From: Ctenosaura bakeri
Lineage: Eukaryota; Chordata; Lepidosauria; Squamata; Iguanidae
Direction: 5' to 3'
Assembly: GCA_948474755.1 (NCBI GenBank)
Contig: CAOLHI010000392.1
Coordinates: 434,001 to 498,000, forward strand
DNA length: 64,000 bases
Position numbers and translations under genes: made by a program. Below are positions 49,360-59,979 of the stretch, piece by piece. The notes beneath the pieces were generated by a model. That model was not told the origin of the DNA and searched no databases. It worked only from the letters and a program-made list of their open reading frames with translations. Position 1 is the first letter of the stretch. Every line of letters starts with the position of its first letter.

Positions 49360-50570
49360 ACAGATAGAGACAGACCAGAGACAAAGACAAAAAAAAAAAA
49401 AATCAAGAGAAAGGAGGCAGCAGCCTAAATTGGTGAAAAAGAAAAAGGCAGAAAGAAGTAGCAGCAGTTCTAAAAAGACCATTATCAAAATCAGAAATCC
49501 CATTATCAGACATGTTCAGGGAAGTAGTGGGTTTATAATGAGAGACCCCATTAAAAACTTAAGAGACTGATAGGTTATGCTGGGTATGTTTAGTCTGTAG
49601 AAGAGAAGGTTAAGAGGGGACATGATAGCCATGTTTAAATATTTGAAGGGATGTCATGTCGAGGAGGGAACAGGCTTGTTTTCTGCTGCTCCAGAGACTA
49701 GGACAAGGAGCAATGGATTCAAGCTGCAGGAAAAGAGATTCCACTTGAACCTCAGGAAGAACTTCCTGACGGTCAGAGTTGTCCAGCAGTGGAATATGCT
49801 GCCTTGGAGTGTGGTAGAGTCTCCTTCTTTGGAGGTTTTTAAGCAGAGGCTGGATGGTCATCTGTTGGGAATACTTTGATGGGTGTTCCTGCATAGCGGG
49901 TGGTTGAACTGGATGGTCCCTGGGGTCTCTTCCAATTCTACGATTCTGTGATTCTAGAGTTCCTGAAGGTCCCCCTAGTGGACAGGCCAATCACAGTGCT
50001 TATTTCAGGAAACTCAGACAATGTAAAGAATGTGAACAAATGTAAGGCTGAGGCCATGCTGAAGAAGGTCTATGAAACTTCAGCCTTAGTCATCAGGAGT
50101 TCATCGGCTGCAATGTTTCCCAGAGTGGTGGTATTCTGAGTGCAGGATATTATGGACTCCCAGGAGAGCAGTAGGTATAATATGCATAAAACCCTTAGGT
50201 AATTCAGGGGGCCTTGCAGTGTATTGCTAATGCAGGCTGTGATTCAGTGGCTTTTGCTGCCAGGAGTATTATAGTGTCCATACCTCTCAGAACCCTTTGG
50301 CTGCACGATTGGGAGGATGATCAGAAATTGAGGAATAATTTGGCATATCTGCCATTTAAAGGAGGGGTGCTTTGGAGGGAGAGAACATTGAAAAAGATTT
50401 TAGTAGGGAATAAAGATAAAAACAGGTGATGCCTACTCTATAAAAGAGAAAGTCAGAGAGGAAGCCTTTTCATAATGCTTATTCTTCCTTTTGAGGAGGA
50501 AAAGGTGTTGACAAACAAAATGATGTTAGTAGATCCAGGTTGCAGTGGAACATAAATAGGAATCAGTTCA
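49360..50570 (+). pseudogene. DIRS gag-like ORF1 remnant
   Basis: Four pieces follow the layout of vertebrate DIRS ORF1. A Lys/Ser-rich stretch (49435-49500) is followed, after the inserted CR1, by FLKVPLVDRPITVLISGNS and KCKAEAMLKKVYETSALVIR (49960-50100). Then in another frame ANAGCDSVAFAARSIIVSI, RTLWLHDWEDDQKLRNNL and YLPFKGGVLW (50215-50370), matching the family pattern A-A-VD--R-AAR--A-----R-LWL--W--D--SK--L---PF-G---FG. Frameshifts and stops separate the pieces, so no protein can be made. Recognition is by remembered family pattern, not by a search. Confidence 0.7.
49545..49960 (+). mobile_element. CR1 LINE 3' end inserted in the DIRS-type element
   Basis: The frame at 49622-49879 encodes GFKLQEKRFHLNLRKNFLTV and VQQWNMLP, the conserved CR1 RT C-terminal end, still open over 86 codons. 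The 3' tail reads tggttgaactggatggtccc, tctcttccaattctacgatt, ctgtgattct. The good preservation suggests a younger insertion than most of the repeats here. Confidence 0.93.
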
Positions 50571-50629
50571 AAGGCAAGGACTCTGACAACAGAGAAGAGG
50601 AGCAGGGCATGGCACCAGAAGCAGCAAAT

Positions 50630-51013
50630 AGCTATACTGACATGAATATCATTCCAGTGGAAGAAAGATTGCTGCATTATTGTTGGCTTGGTCAGAAATT
50701 ACAACTGGATAATTCAGGTGGTCACTCAGAGATTCAAGCTCATATTCTCACTAAGGGCAACCAGCAAGTATTTTCCTTAGCCAGTTCCAAAGTCAAAGGA
50801 AAAACAGTACATTGTGTGCAAGAGATAGGTCATATCTTGCAAATTGGTGCTATAGCTCCAAGGTGGCCAAGGTGCCTCAGGTTTGTTTTATTGCTTCAGA
50901 TGTTCATGAGGGAGCCAGTGACTCTTCCATACTGGGTAGATCTGCTTAGTCAAGCTCCAGTACTACAATCAGGTTTGGTTACATTTGACAACATGGATCT
51001 TGAGACAAGATAG
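50630..51013 (+). pseudogene. DIRS RT/RNase H remnant with internal deletion
   Basis: One long open frame (50540-51013) starts with a segment like IPVEERLLHYCWLGQKLQLD, which resembles the beginning of DIRS reverse transcriptase (the G-RL--F---W motif). It finishes with PRWPRCLRFVLLLQMFMREP and TLPYWVDLLSQAPVLQSG, which resemble the end of DIRS RNase H (PRRPWF--LLQ------LP---DLLSQGP). The catalytic core of RT and most of RNase H are absent, so an internal deletion has fused the two ends. The frame is open by chance or recent preservation; I do not regard it as a functional gene. Confidence 0.6.
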
Positions 51014-51660
51014 TTCAAAGGCTGAGAATTTTGAAGTTGGAAGGGGAATCCATTTTAGTTTATCCCAATATAAAGTGGTTCTTGAGGGGTGGAACACTAA
51101 AGTCATTTCCTGAAATTGGTAAGAAACAATGCCTTTGTATACCTTAATTGCATTGTTCTCTCTTAACATAACATTCACCTCTCTACAGACATCCAAAGTA
51201 TGCTATTTATGTTCTGAAGGATGATCTGGCATAGGGCAAAATGTTGGTAATAGATAGCTTCATTGTTACCCTTCTTCAAAATGCATTTGGCAAAAAATGT
51301 TGGGTCAATATTCATAGTTAACCTATCCTGCTTGAATTTACAAATTCAGATTAACTGATAATGCGACTAGCCTTGATACTCTGTGAGCATGATTGCTACC
51401 AAAAAGGCCAGTTTAAATGATAGCAACTTCAACAAAGCCTCCTTGATCAGCTCAAAAAGGTATTTTGTTAGGACATTTAATACAAGATTTAGATCCCATG
51501 AAGGGAATATATGAATCTAGGACTTTTGGGTCAAAGAGCTTCTAAAACAGCAACAGCAAGATGGGTTGAAGTTTATACTTTTCTGTGTTACAATTTTGCA
51601 AAAAACCAAAGCCATGTAATGTTTGGTCGCATTCAACAAGATCAGTGGCCACTAGTACAG
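51000..51660 (-). pseudogene. DIRS tyrosine recombinase remnant, opposite strand
   Basis: On the minus strand, from about 51497 down: WDLNLVLNVLTKYLFELIKE, LLKLLSFKLAFLVAIMLTEY, then after a stop and frameshifts DRLTMNIDPTFFAKC, PTFCPMPDHPSE, and HTLDVCREVNVML. These follow the DIRS recombinase pattern WDL-LVL--L---PFEPL----LK-LS-K-AFL-AI, D-V-LR-DP-F-PKV, LDVRR-L--YL. The region with the later catalytic Arg/His/Tyr residues is degraded and not identifiable. It converges tail-to-tail with the + strand RT/RNase H remnant at about 51010. Confidence 0.65.
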
Positions 51661-51835
51661 CATACACAGTGTCAAAGTTCCTAGAAGACATTTATGACAT
51701 GACAGGTTGGAAAGAACCAACCACATTTATCATGTGTTATAAACTGGACAGGTACAAATGACCTCAAGAAGCATTTGGGAGAACTGTGCTGCTGGCAGTG
51801 GTGGAGTGAACTCTTATATTCCAGATAAATGGCTT

Positions 51836-51886
51836 GGATAAATCACAGAAATAAAGTGGATTGCTCCTTCATCCCATCCCAAGAGT
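51836..51886 (-). repeat. Internal inverted copy of the DIRS terminal repeat
   Basis: The complement of 51836-51886 (cttgggatgggatgaaggag, caatccactttatttctg, gatttatcc) aligns with 48880-48927 (ctcgggatggcacagaagaa, caatccactctacatct, ggtttatcc). This is the position and sense expected of an internal complementary region of a DIRS element, though a duplicated terminus is equally possible. Confidence 0.65.
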
Positions 51887-52036
51887 GAGAGGTTGAGACC
51901 TGCCATGAATGGGATAGCCAGAGTGGCAATCCACACACACATTCAAAAAAGAGAGTGGAGTTAACAGCTGAAGGAAAATTTAAAGTTAGTAATGTTAGTC
52001 AGGCAGGACAGGGCTGGAAAAAGAAACTGACTGAAT

Positions 52037-52133
52037 AGAAGTGTCATTATATATACAACTGAAAACAACTTTGGCACCTGCTTTGTTGGATTAATCCAGA
52101 ACTAAATTGTTCCTCCTTGTCTTCTCAGAATGG
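52037..52133 (-). repeat. Right terminal inverted repeat of the DIRS-type element
   Basis: Complement of the left terminus at 48876-48990; the best-conserved part is aactgaaaacaactttggca with gtcattatatataca just before it. Confidence 0.75.
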
Positions 52134-52384
52134 TAACTACTAACCTCTTAATTACCAGTTCATGGTAAGTACCAGCCTCTTAATTTGTGCCTAATAGGTA
52201 TGCAGAGCACTGCTACTTTTTGGACAGCTCTCACCAAGCATATTGTTTACAGTAGTACTTTCTGAGAAAAAGTAGGAGCAAATGGTTTATATATATGCTT
52301 ATATTTTATTTAGTGCAGTTCTTCTCCACAGCCTTTGCGTCCACCTAAGTAGCTAAGCCTTTTCAGCAGAACTACATTCTGTAG

Positions 52385-52480
52385 TTCAGAGGTGGACCCT
52401 GTAGGTTTTCAGTTATTGTTGGACTGAAACCACCAGCATCATTACTATTGGCTATACTGGCTAGGCCTGATAGAAGTTGC
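52385..52480. repeat. Old palindromic interspersed repeat
   Basis: tgttggactgaaaccaccag, catcattactattggctata, gataga-agttgcagcccaac: a diverged copy of the repeat type at 63862-63958. Confidence 0.5.
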
Positions 52481-52623
52481 AGCCCAACAACATGAATATT
52501 ATACCTCAAGCACTTGGAACTAGCATGTTACAAGTAACAATCTTGCATGTCTGTAATATTTTTAAGGGTTAGGAGGGCATAACAATGATTCTTTTATTTT
52601 TTGTTTTATTTTATTGCAAAGTA

Positions 52624-53117
52624 CAGTCCTCCCTTTACATTTGTGAGTTTGACTGTTTGTGAGGCGTGTGTTTGCCGCCACCGGCTCCCATTCCCTTGCA
52701 TTCTTCACCCCAGGCTTGCCGGGCTTGTGTTTAAAATGGATTTTTTTCCTTTTTATGTGAGCAAAGTTCCCACCCACTGCTGCAGATGTGTCTTCTCTCC
52801 CATGTGGCCACACCTTCTGCTGTGTAATGGCTGCTGATTGGTCAGGTGCTCTCTTTGCTCCTACCCTTCCCTTTTCAAGATGGCTGCCAGAAGTAACTAG
52901 AAGAGAAGGATTGTGCTCTTCTCTCTTTGAGGGGAAAATACCAGTAAGCTCTTTACTGGGTCTTTTTCTCACCTGCCCCCCAATGCTGGGGCCAGAGGCA
53001 AAGAAATAGGAGGTGGGAGTTCTGAAGGGGAATTACAGAGGTGGGACTTATCTGTGATTTTTCCACTTTTGTGAGGGTTCTGTGCCCCTAACCCTCGCAA
53101 ATGTGGAGGGGCTGCTG
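52624..53117. mobile_element. Tigger/mariner-like MITE, 494 bp
   Basis: The left end cagtcctccctttacatttg is inverted at the right end (complement cagcagcccctccacatttg, from caaatgtggaggggctgctg), flanked by TA at 52622-52623 and 53118-53119. The interior is moderately GC-rich with no transposase; frames up to 136 codons inside are accidental. It is the longer relative of 5793-6072. Confidence 0.82.
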
Positions 53118-54544
53118 TAGTCTGACTATCATTCGTTTTTAGTGTAAGAGTAACACTGACACATCACTTTTAAAATAATGGTTTGAAGGTGGTCATTTTT
53201 ATAATAACAATAATTAGAAAGTAACTAAAAATTAAAGTGAAATAATATTCTGTCCTCTAATCACTTCAGCCATCTTTTTTTCTGTAAGAGTATCAGTGTG
53301 TCTCCAAATAATTTGACACTATGAGATAAATTCTAACATAATCCTGAGGCTATAATTTACTATCAGAAAATCAAATTTCCATTTTTTAAATTTACTTTGT
53401 AAGATACTATCTGTTTGCAACTTCTGTATGTTGTCAGCATTGTCCAAATTAGCCTCTTTTAGCTTTTTTAAGCATATATCTTTGAATGCATATTTTTCAA
53501 AGTGGTATCATTTGTGGAAATGATTTTTTTCTTTCCCGTGATTTACAGCCAACTATACAAGGCATGAACAACACTGGTGTCAGTAATACTATCTTTTAAA
53601 TGACATATAGCAAGGGAATAAATACCAACATGATTATGGTGCATAACAGATTACAAAGACTTATTTTGACAAAATGTTTCTGTTTGGTGAGAAGAAATGT
53701 ATTCTTATTTTTCCTTAATATTCCTGATTTCTTTCTCTGTTGCCAGCTGCAATTTTGGATAATGAAACTACAGAGAGGGGTGTTAAGCTATGTGTTTCAA
53801 CTCAGTTACTTCAATGCATTTTGAAGTGAGTTTCTCCCTTGATGCACAAGGCAGTGCCTCACAATTGTATGTGGCATCTTCATCAAGGGGAAAGGAGTGT
53901 CAGGAAGCAAGAGGTATATGTCTATGTGTTACAACCTAGATCAGATTTTTCGCAGTAGCGTTGCTGGCTGGGGAATAAGCAAAGGAGCACTGGAAATTGT
54001 ATCAGTGATGTGTCAGCCAGAAGATTGTGCATAGCAGCCCAGTTTGTATCTTGTGTAAAACTGTAGTGCATAGTTTTGTGGGGTTTTTTTTTTTAAATGG
54101 CTTTTAAAAATTTTAATGAATTTATGTTAAATGAAGATCCACATTTGCTCTTTGTTGCTGACAGAGTTAACCAGATTAACTAAAATATGCATATTGTAGT
54201 CTATCAATGGAAATAGATTTCTGAACCTGCACTTGTTAAAAATATGTTTTATTGTGAAATGAATTGGAATAAAAGTCTAATTTCTGTAAATTTTGCATGA
54301 CAGTCCTCATCATTAATACAGCATTATCTGTGAAGTAAACCATGTGTTACAGTACTTCTTGAATGTAAATTTGGTCACATCGCTCCATTCATTCATCTGA
54401 GTGGGAATGGTTTTTCTACACGTTTATTATCAAATAGGATGCCTTTCATCAACAAGTATTATTTTATTCAAGTTATCACATGATGACTTCCAAATACTTT
54501 GTAAAATGCATTTCTTATAATTATGACTGACTTGTATTCTTCAG

Positions 54545-54757
54545 GTCAGTTCCTGAAAGCTATAGAACATTATGAAGCATTCCATCAATTGACAGTGGGT
54601 CGCATATGGAAAGATGATACAGGCCGGACTTTCAATTCACTAGCCTGTGAGAATCTCTGGAGGATTTACACATTACTAGCAGACAAAATGCTAGGAAATA
54701 AAGAACACCAACAGGCCATCAGAATTCTAATAAAAGCTTTGGAAATGGCAAAAGAAG
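54545..54757 (+). CDS. TTC29: TTC29 internal coding exon D (TPR units)
   Basis: After tgtattcttcag the frame reads (G)[58 protein letters not shown] and [12 protein letters not shown], matching mammalian TTC29 at [64 protein letters not shown] is the B-helix of the TPR begun in exon C (A20, Y24 consensus). A second TPR unit follows ([18 protein letters not shown], then [18 protein letters not shown]). It enters at phase 1 and closes gaag|gtgggt, with one base left over. The donor is slightly weaker than consensus. No stops or indels relative to the family. Confidence 0.96.
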
Positions 54758-55788
54758 GTGGGTAGAAAATAACATGCCTGCATTTCTTTCTTTAATGTGC
54801 AGGCTTGGGGTTTCCCAGGAGTAAAGTAAAAAACATCGTCAAGTGTTTGGTGATTATTTTCTATGAAATTCAAGACAAATGCTATCAATATCTTTCTAAA
54901 TCTTGTTGTAAAACAGAAGTACCTACTTGCTGACAAGTAGGAGTCCATTTATTTCTTGAAAGCTTTTAACTCCAAAAATGCAGTCTTCTGGGAGTGCTGC
55001 TGTAAAACAATGAGAGCATAATCGGAAGTAAGGTCACTGGCAACACTTATAGCTGTGGTTGTTCAATGATTATTCACTATTGCTTTATTGATGTAGCTTA
55101 TTAGACAGGCTGAACTAATTATGAGGATAAGATCATATGTTTTTATCATAGAGCTGATTAGCTTTATCACTTTATTAAATTTCTTAACCATGACTAATTT
55201 AAAAGCTTAATTATCAGAAAAGGTTTTTGAAAGGATATCTGTGCTAACAGTTTCAAATACATGAAAAAATTAGAACACTTATCTGTGTTAAATTATAGTT
55301 GTTTTTTATTATTTCTTGGGCCATAGGCCATTCACATTTAAAACGAGTGAAATTAAAAATTACAGCATAAAGTAAATCAGACATTTATCTAAAATACTTA
55401 AATTACTTATAAATATAACTATTCTAAAAATTCAATAGATTTAAGATACGTAAAAATAAGAACAACATTGCCTGGAATGATCAACTGCAATATCAAATAA
55501 ATTTTTCCTGAATTTTTGTTGCTTCCAGGGCAAAAAGAGAAATGCAAGTTACAGCAGAGTAGCTATCAAACAGGAGTTAGAGTACAGACAGGACAAAACA
55601 GAACCCAAAAATGTAATTCTTGATTCAGAAGACAAAGAACATTTTTTTAAAAACCTAATGAGACAAATCCTCATATTCTGGAGTCCAACAAATACCTAAA
55701 CAGAGATCCTTAGGAGTATGGGAATATCTGCCCTTAATCATGGCTATAGGTGTGGTTTGAAAACAAAGGGCTATAAAAGCTTGGGTAA

Positions 55789-56241
55789 GGCCTTTTCCGC
55801 ATTTTATTTTTAAAACGGGGCGGCGTGTCCTCCAGTGAGGACATTTGCACTTGGGGGCGAACTGGGTCCGGGCTACTTAATATATTCCAGACTTCAGCCC
55901 GCTCTGGAACGCCCAGAACTGGTGATTTGCCATGCTATTGAAAGACCGATTAAAAGAGGACTTTCAATAGCCCGGCGCGCCCCAGTCTGTCGCTGCGCTA
56001 AGTGTAGATCTGCAGGCTCGCGCCAGCACAAGGCTGCAGATCTTCCGGGGGCGGGCTTCCAGCTGGCGAGCTTCTTTGGTTGGTGGAGTGCCTCCACCAA
56101 CCGGGAGCCTCCATTTTTGTCTCTGGAGAGTGTGTAGCGCAGCGGCGCGCTGCTCCGGATTGGCGTGGATCGTCGGGGGGAGCATGCCAGTCCAATGAGT
56201 AATGGACTGCCCCATTTCCCCCCCAAAGTGCGGAAAAGTCC
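55789..56241. mobile_element. GC-rich MITE (PIF/Harbinger-like, TAA target duplication), 453 bp
   Basis: The ends are inverted: ggccttttccgcattt left, and the complement ggacttttccgcacttt right (12 of the first 13 match). TAA is duplicated on both sides (55786-55788 and 56242-56244), a TWA target as for PIF/Harbinger. The interior has stem-loops: ctattgaaagaccgattaaa with ggactttcaatag, and ggttggtggagtgcctccac with caacc. It is block-for-block homologous to 36862-37328. No transposase; the 100-110-codon frames inside are compositional. Confidence 0.82.
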
Positions 56242-56559
56242 TAAGTTTTAGAAATTTAAACTTTACCAAGCAAGCAGCTCTTTGATAGTTGAGTTTATAG
56301 AGCCTGTACTATTTTGAAAAAATTGAGTTGTCAACAGCCTGTGTGTACAAGTGCACACTGTAACCAAGAATGTACTCACAAACCTTCTCTTTTGAATTCA
56401 GGATGGAAAAATCACCAGTGCCATGCAATAGAAGTACATTGCACTATCATGAGACCCAAACTTTGCAGTTTGACCACTGCCTAAAACCTTTTGTTTTTAA
56501 ACTGATACTTAATGTGTTGATGCATGTTTATCTGTTGTTGTTCCTCGCCTCAATCCATA

Positions 56560-58560
56560 GGAAGAAGTGGATAAGAATTTATTTAGTTAGTTAGTTATTT
56601 AGTTATTTAGGAAATCTTAAGAGAAGATTCTTCTAAAATCCTCCAATAATTAAATAAAATAGAATCAATGCAACATCTTATAGGAGGAAAAGACCAACAT
56701 CTGCCTGTACTAAAGCTTTCAGTAGTACTGAGAGGTAGAATTAAAAATTTGCTGTGGAGTGAGTACAATGGTATTTAAATTCATTGCTCAATCTGGTAGC
56801 CCCTCATAGACCTTTAAAATGAGAATTCCTTTTCCTAAACACCATCACATTTCTTTTACCATAGTTAATATTCAGTTTTTCTTTAGTGCAAAATTAGCTA
56901 AGCCGGGACAGCATCCTTCTAAAGCTTATGTAAGTAAGTGAAATTAAAGTAATGTCATTGACATATGAAAGAATAGAAACTTTTTCCATTGAAAGCAAGA
57001 AAAATTCTGAGCCAGACAATGCCAGAACTATGTCATTCAAGTAGAAACTAAAAGTAGTAATGCTAACAGACAACCTCAATTTACATCTTTATTAGTGGAA
57101 TAGAATCAGTTAATGAATTGGAAATATTCAGTCTTATTCTAGCAGTTGTATTGGAATGAATTTCCTTAATTGAAAATAATGGGCAGTTATCAATAAAAAG
57201 AAATTAATGCAAGGCGAGTTTGCACCACAACCTGTTTCTTTCAGCTGAATCCAAACCTTCTGCTAAGTCAATAAAGAGATATTTCATTGACCAGCAATTC
57301 CTTCTTGGCTTAAAAAATACGATTCAAACCATGTTCAGTAGTACTTTGACCATTCCTAAAACCAGGCTATTCAGGGTGAATCATATGGATAGAAGATTCC
57401 CAGTCCTTCAGTTTATTTGATAAATATACACTATATAACTTAGAATCAATGTCCAGGAAGCTAACTAACCAATAATTATTAGGACCAGATGTACCACCTT
57501 TCTTGTGAATAGGAATTACTGCACTCTGTTTCCAATTCATTGGTATTATACTTGTACTGTTAATTTGAGTAAACTTGTTCACTAGGATCCACAACTCAGG
57601 AAATTATTTATTTCTGCAGGCATCATATTTTCATGGGCCCTCACCCAGAGAAAGGGATGCAGTCAGCTTTTTTTTATCTCTCACACAGACAGAGGATAAC
57701 AAGAAGGGGAAAATATAGTTTCAAAGCAATGATAGGGTAGTTCTCTGCAGGTATAGTTCCATAAAGCATGTTAAAATGACCATGCCATTAATTTGATGAA
57801 ATTTGCCCTGCAATTACAGGTCTAACAGTGTGCATGCCAAAAGAAACAATATCCCCATGCTGCTTCTCATTTTTTTCAGTCGTGCCTAGGGCTAATGTTT
57901 TCCATTGTGATTAACATACATATCTCTTTTTTTCCCTGTTTTAAAAATGCCTTATAAGACAGCTACATAGAAAAGGAAGAATCAGAAGAAATGGTAGCAG
58001 TATTTCTAAATGCCTGATAAGAGTAATCTGTTAATGCTTTTCTGGCAACTCTACCTTTATGATCAAACCATTTATTGATTATTAGTCTATTAGGATTAAA
58101 TTGTTGTTACAAACCAATTTAGGTCTAATATTTTGAGTAATGGTTTGATAAACATGTAAATTATCTAGATATCTAGATTAGAGTCTAAAATTTCTTGTCA
58201 CATAGATTTTAAAAAGAACTCAAGTACTTTAAAGATAGAAAAACCCAAATTAATTGACCAATGTATTTGCTGTTTCTCTGCATGATCTCTATTTAGAATT
58301 TGAGAAGGATGTAGGGGACAAAAAGTTGCAAAATTAATTAATAGCAGCAGGAGAAAATGATTGATTCTAACCTTATTCTGAGATTCAAAACTATAAATGT
58401 CAGGAAGCAAATTGATGTAAACTGTCATGTAACCTATTGCTGTAGCACCCCTACTGATAAGGTAGATATAGGTACCCATCATCACATAATGAATGGAAGC
58501 GTTAAGACATTGCAAATGGTGTAGGGATAGAATGTTTAAAAACCTGAGGCCTGTCTTAAT
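56560..58560 (-). mobile_element. APE-type non-LTR retrotransposon, antisense, degraded
   Basis: Three minus-strand pieces lie in the right order. At 58198-58515 is the end of an apurinic-like endonuclease (GATAIGYMTVYINLLPDIYS, then a degenerate INHFLLLLL where the family has SDHFPL). At 57367-57594 is the RT entry (WKQSAVIPIHKKGGTSGPNN, YWLVSFLDIDSKLYS). At 56894-57079 is the RT core (SFYLNDIVLALSGSEFF, then YVNDITLISLT in place of YADD--LLS-T). The catalytic Asp of the second motif and others are lost, so it is dead. It is a different lineage from CR1, L2 and BovB; I cannot name the clade. Limits are approximate. Confidence 0.72.
56581..56609. repeat. (TTAG)n/(TTAT)n simple repeat
   Basis: ttagttagttagttatttag followed by ttatttag; seven or so 4-8-bp units at the 3' (antisense) edge of the LINE, as expected of a degraded LINE tail. 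Confidence 0.8.
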
Positions 58561-59979
58561 TGTAGTTGTATCTTGAGAATTCCTAAGAACAGGTGATAGC
58601 TTTAAAGTTTTGTCTGAAGTTGGTACCCTCTACCTGTTTCAAACTAGCCCCAGTTCTAACATTAAAATTACCACACAGCAGGATTCTTGTGAAAGGATAC
58701 TGACACTCAAGGAGGGAGAGTGTTAATTACAGTGTACCAGAGAACTAAAAGATGTTTCCATTTGGAGACATACAGGTATACATAGTCTACTTTGCTATGT
58801 TTTCTCAGTTGCCACTGTAGTGGATGTGAAATCACAACCATAAAAAATATGGCCAAATTGCAATCCGCCCTCTACTTCTTTCTAGTTTGCAGCCAAATAT
58901 CAAAGACAGTTAATAAGCTAAGAAGCCCCTTTGATAACCAGTGGTTATATCACTGCATCTCAAACGATACAAGGGGGAAAAGGTAGGCTGCACACAGAAC
59001 TTTTATTTGTCCAGAAAATTGGTTATTAGTTAAATACAGTCAGCAAGATCCCAACTTATCCAAGTGCTTGGTGCATAAACTTAAACGGTCTCTCTGCAGA
59101 GAAGTAACTTAATGCTTAGGCTATGTGTTTCCACTGTGCTTGTAATCACCTGATTATTTGAAAAAAAGTACTATATACTCCTATATTTCTACCAATAGCT
59201 GAAAATTATTCTTCAATATGCTGTTTTTGAAGATTTATGCTGGAATCAATAATGTGAATGCTGGATAGATATCTCTTTTTTTCTAGAGAAATAATTCCTT
59301 GGGAAATAAAGATGGCTTTATTTTTGAAATTTGTCCTGTCAAAACTCCCACAAGAAGAATATGTTCCATGCACTTTTAAGAACTAAATATCCTTTAGTCC
59401 AACTACTCTTTGGAATATGTCTCTGCAGTTCTGCATAATGAGTAACTTTAAATTTCAGAGCATATATTACTAAATTTTGCTATAATTTAGGGGGTAAAAG
59501 CTCAGTGGTTACTTAACAATTATGACTTTGGAGCAATAAACATAGAAATAAAGGCATGATCTTTTACTAATCACCTCTTGTGAATGGACTCTTATGCTCT
59601 ATACATCTCTTGGATCAGAGATCCTTGTAGGGCTGTGTGGAAGGAGAAAGCAAGAGATGTGAAATGTCCCTTAGAACATTAATCTGTTATGGACTGGGCA
59701 CTATAGTTTGTGTACGTATTTGTAAATTTTAAGGCCCTGAAGTCTATATATTGGAAGAAAGGGAGTAAGTGTACTCTAAAGTGTCAGTAAGTAGCAATAA
59801 GTGACCAATGTTTTCATAGCATTGATACTGTATAACAAAACTGTTTCTGGGTGTTCATCCACCTAAGTATCAACACCTAAGTGTAAGTATGACTTCATAC
59901 AGAAATGGAGAGTCTAGCCAAGGAAAAGGAAATGAAAAAATTCATATGATAGTCTTTTATCATGCTAAGTCATGCCTGG

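Larger units (their letters stand above)
48876..52133 (+). mobile_element. DIRS-type (tyrosine recombinase) retrotransposon, degraded, 3.3 kb
   Basis: Bounded by inverted repeats of about 100 bp: plus 48876-48990 (including accaaagttcttttcagttg and tatacataatgact) matches the complement of 52037-52133 (gtcattatatatacaactga, aaacaactttggcac). A third, inverted partial copy lies at 51836-51886 (complement of gatggcacagaagaacaatc). Inside are a gag-like ORF1 (49360-50570), an RT/RNase H remnant ending at 51013 on the + strand, and a tyrosine-recombinase remnant at 51000-51660 on the - strand. A CR1 tail (49545-49960) interrupts it. DIRS elements characteristically have inverted termini, an internal complementary copy and no target duplication, which fits. 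All reading frames are broken. Confidence 0.75.
32330..54544 (+). other. TTC29: TTC29 intron C-D (22,215 bp)
   Basis: GT-AG intron, phase 1, dividing a TPR unit between its two helices. It contains the GC-rich island (33033-34190), a CR1 tail, the MITE at 36862-37328, SINEs at 36395-38213, LTR-like pieces, L2 and CR1 fragments, the DIRS-type element (48876-52133) and a Tigger-like MITE. In 32335-33030, 34605-35920, 38215-40245, 43835-46380, 52135-52620 and 53120-54544 I see nothing I can name beyond fragments of short repeats; 44560-44870 is less AT-rich and not obviously repetitive. Confidence 0.9.

Noticed and set aside
49622..49879. 86-codon open frame as a gene
   Set aside because: It is the C-terminal end of CR1 reverse transcriptase with the CR1 tail directly after it.
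50540..51013. A captured host gene in the 158-codon frame
   Set aside because: Both ends resemble DIRS RT/RNase H and it is enclosed by the DIRS inverted termini.
55835..56269. Frames of 100-110 codons on both strands
   Set aside because: They are inside the MITE at 55789-56241 and resemble the frames in its relative at 36862-37328 because the DNA is homologous, not because of a conserved protein.
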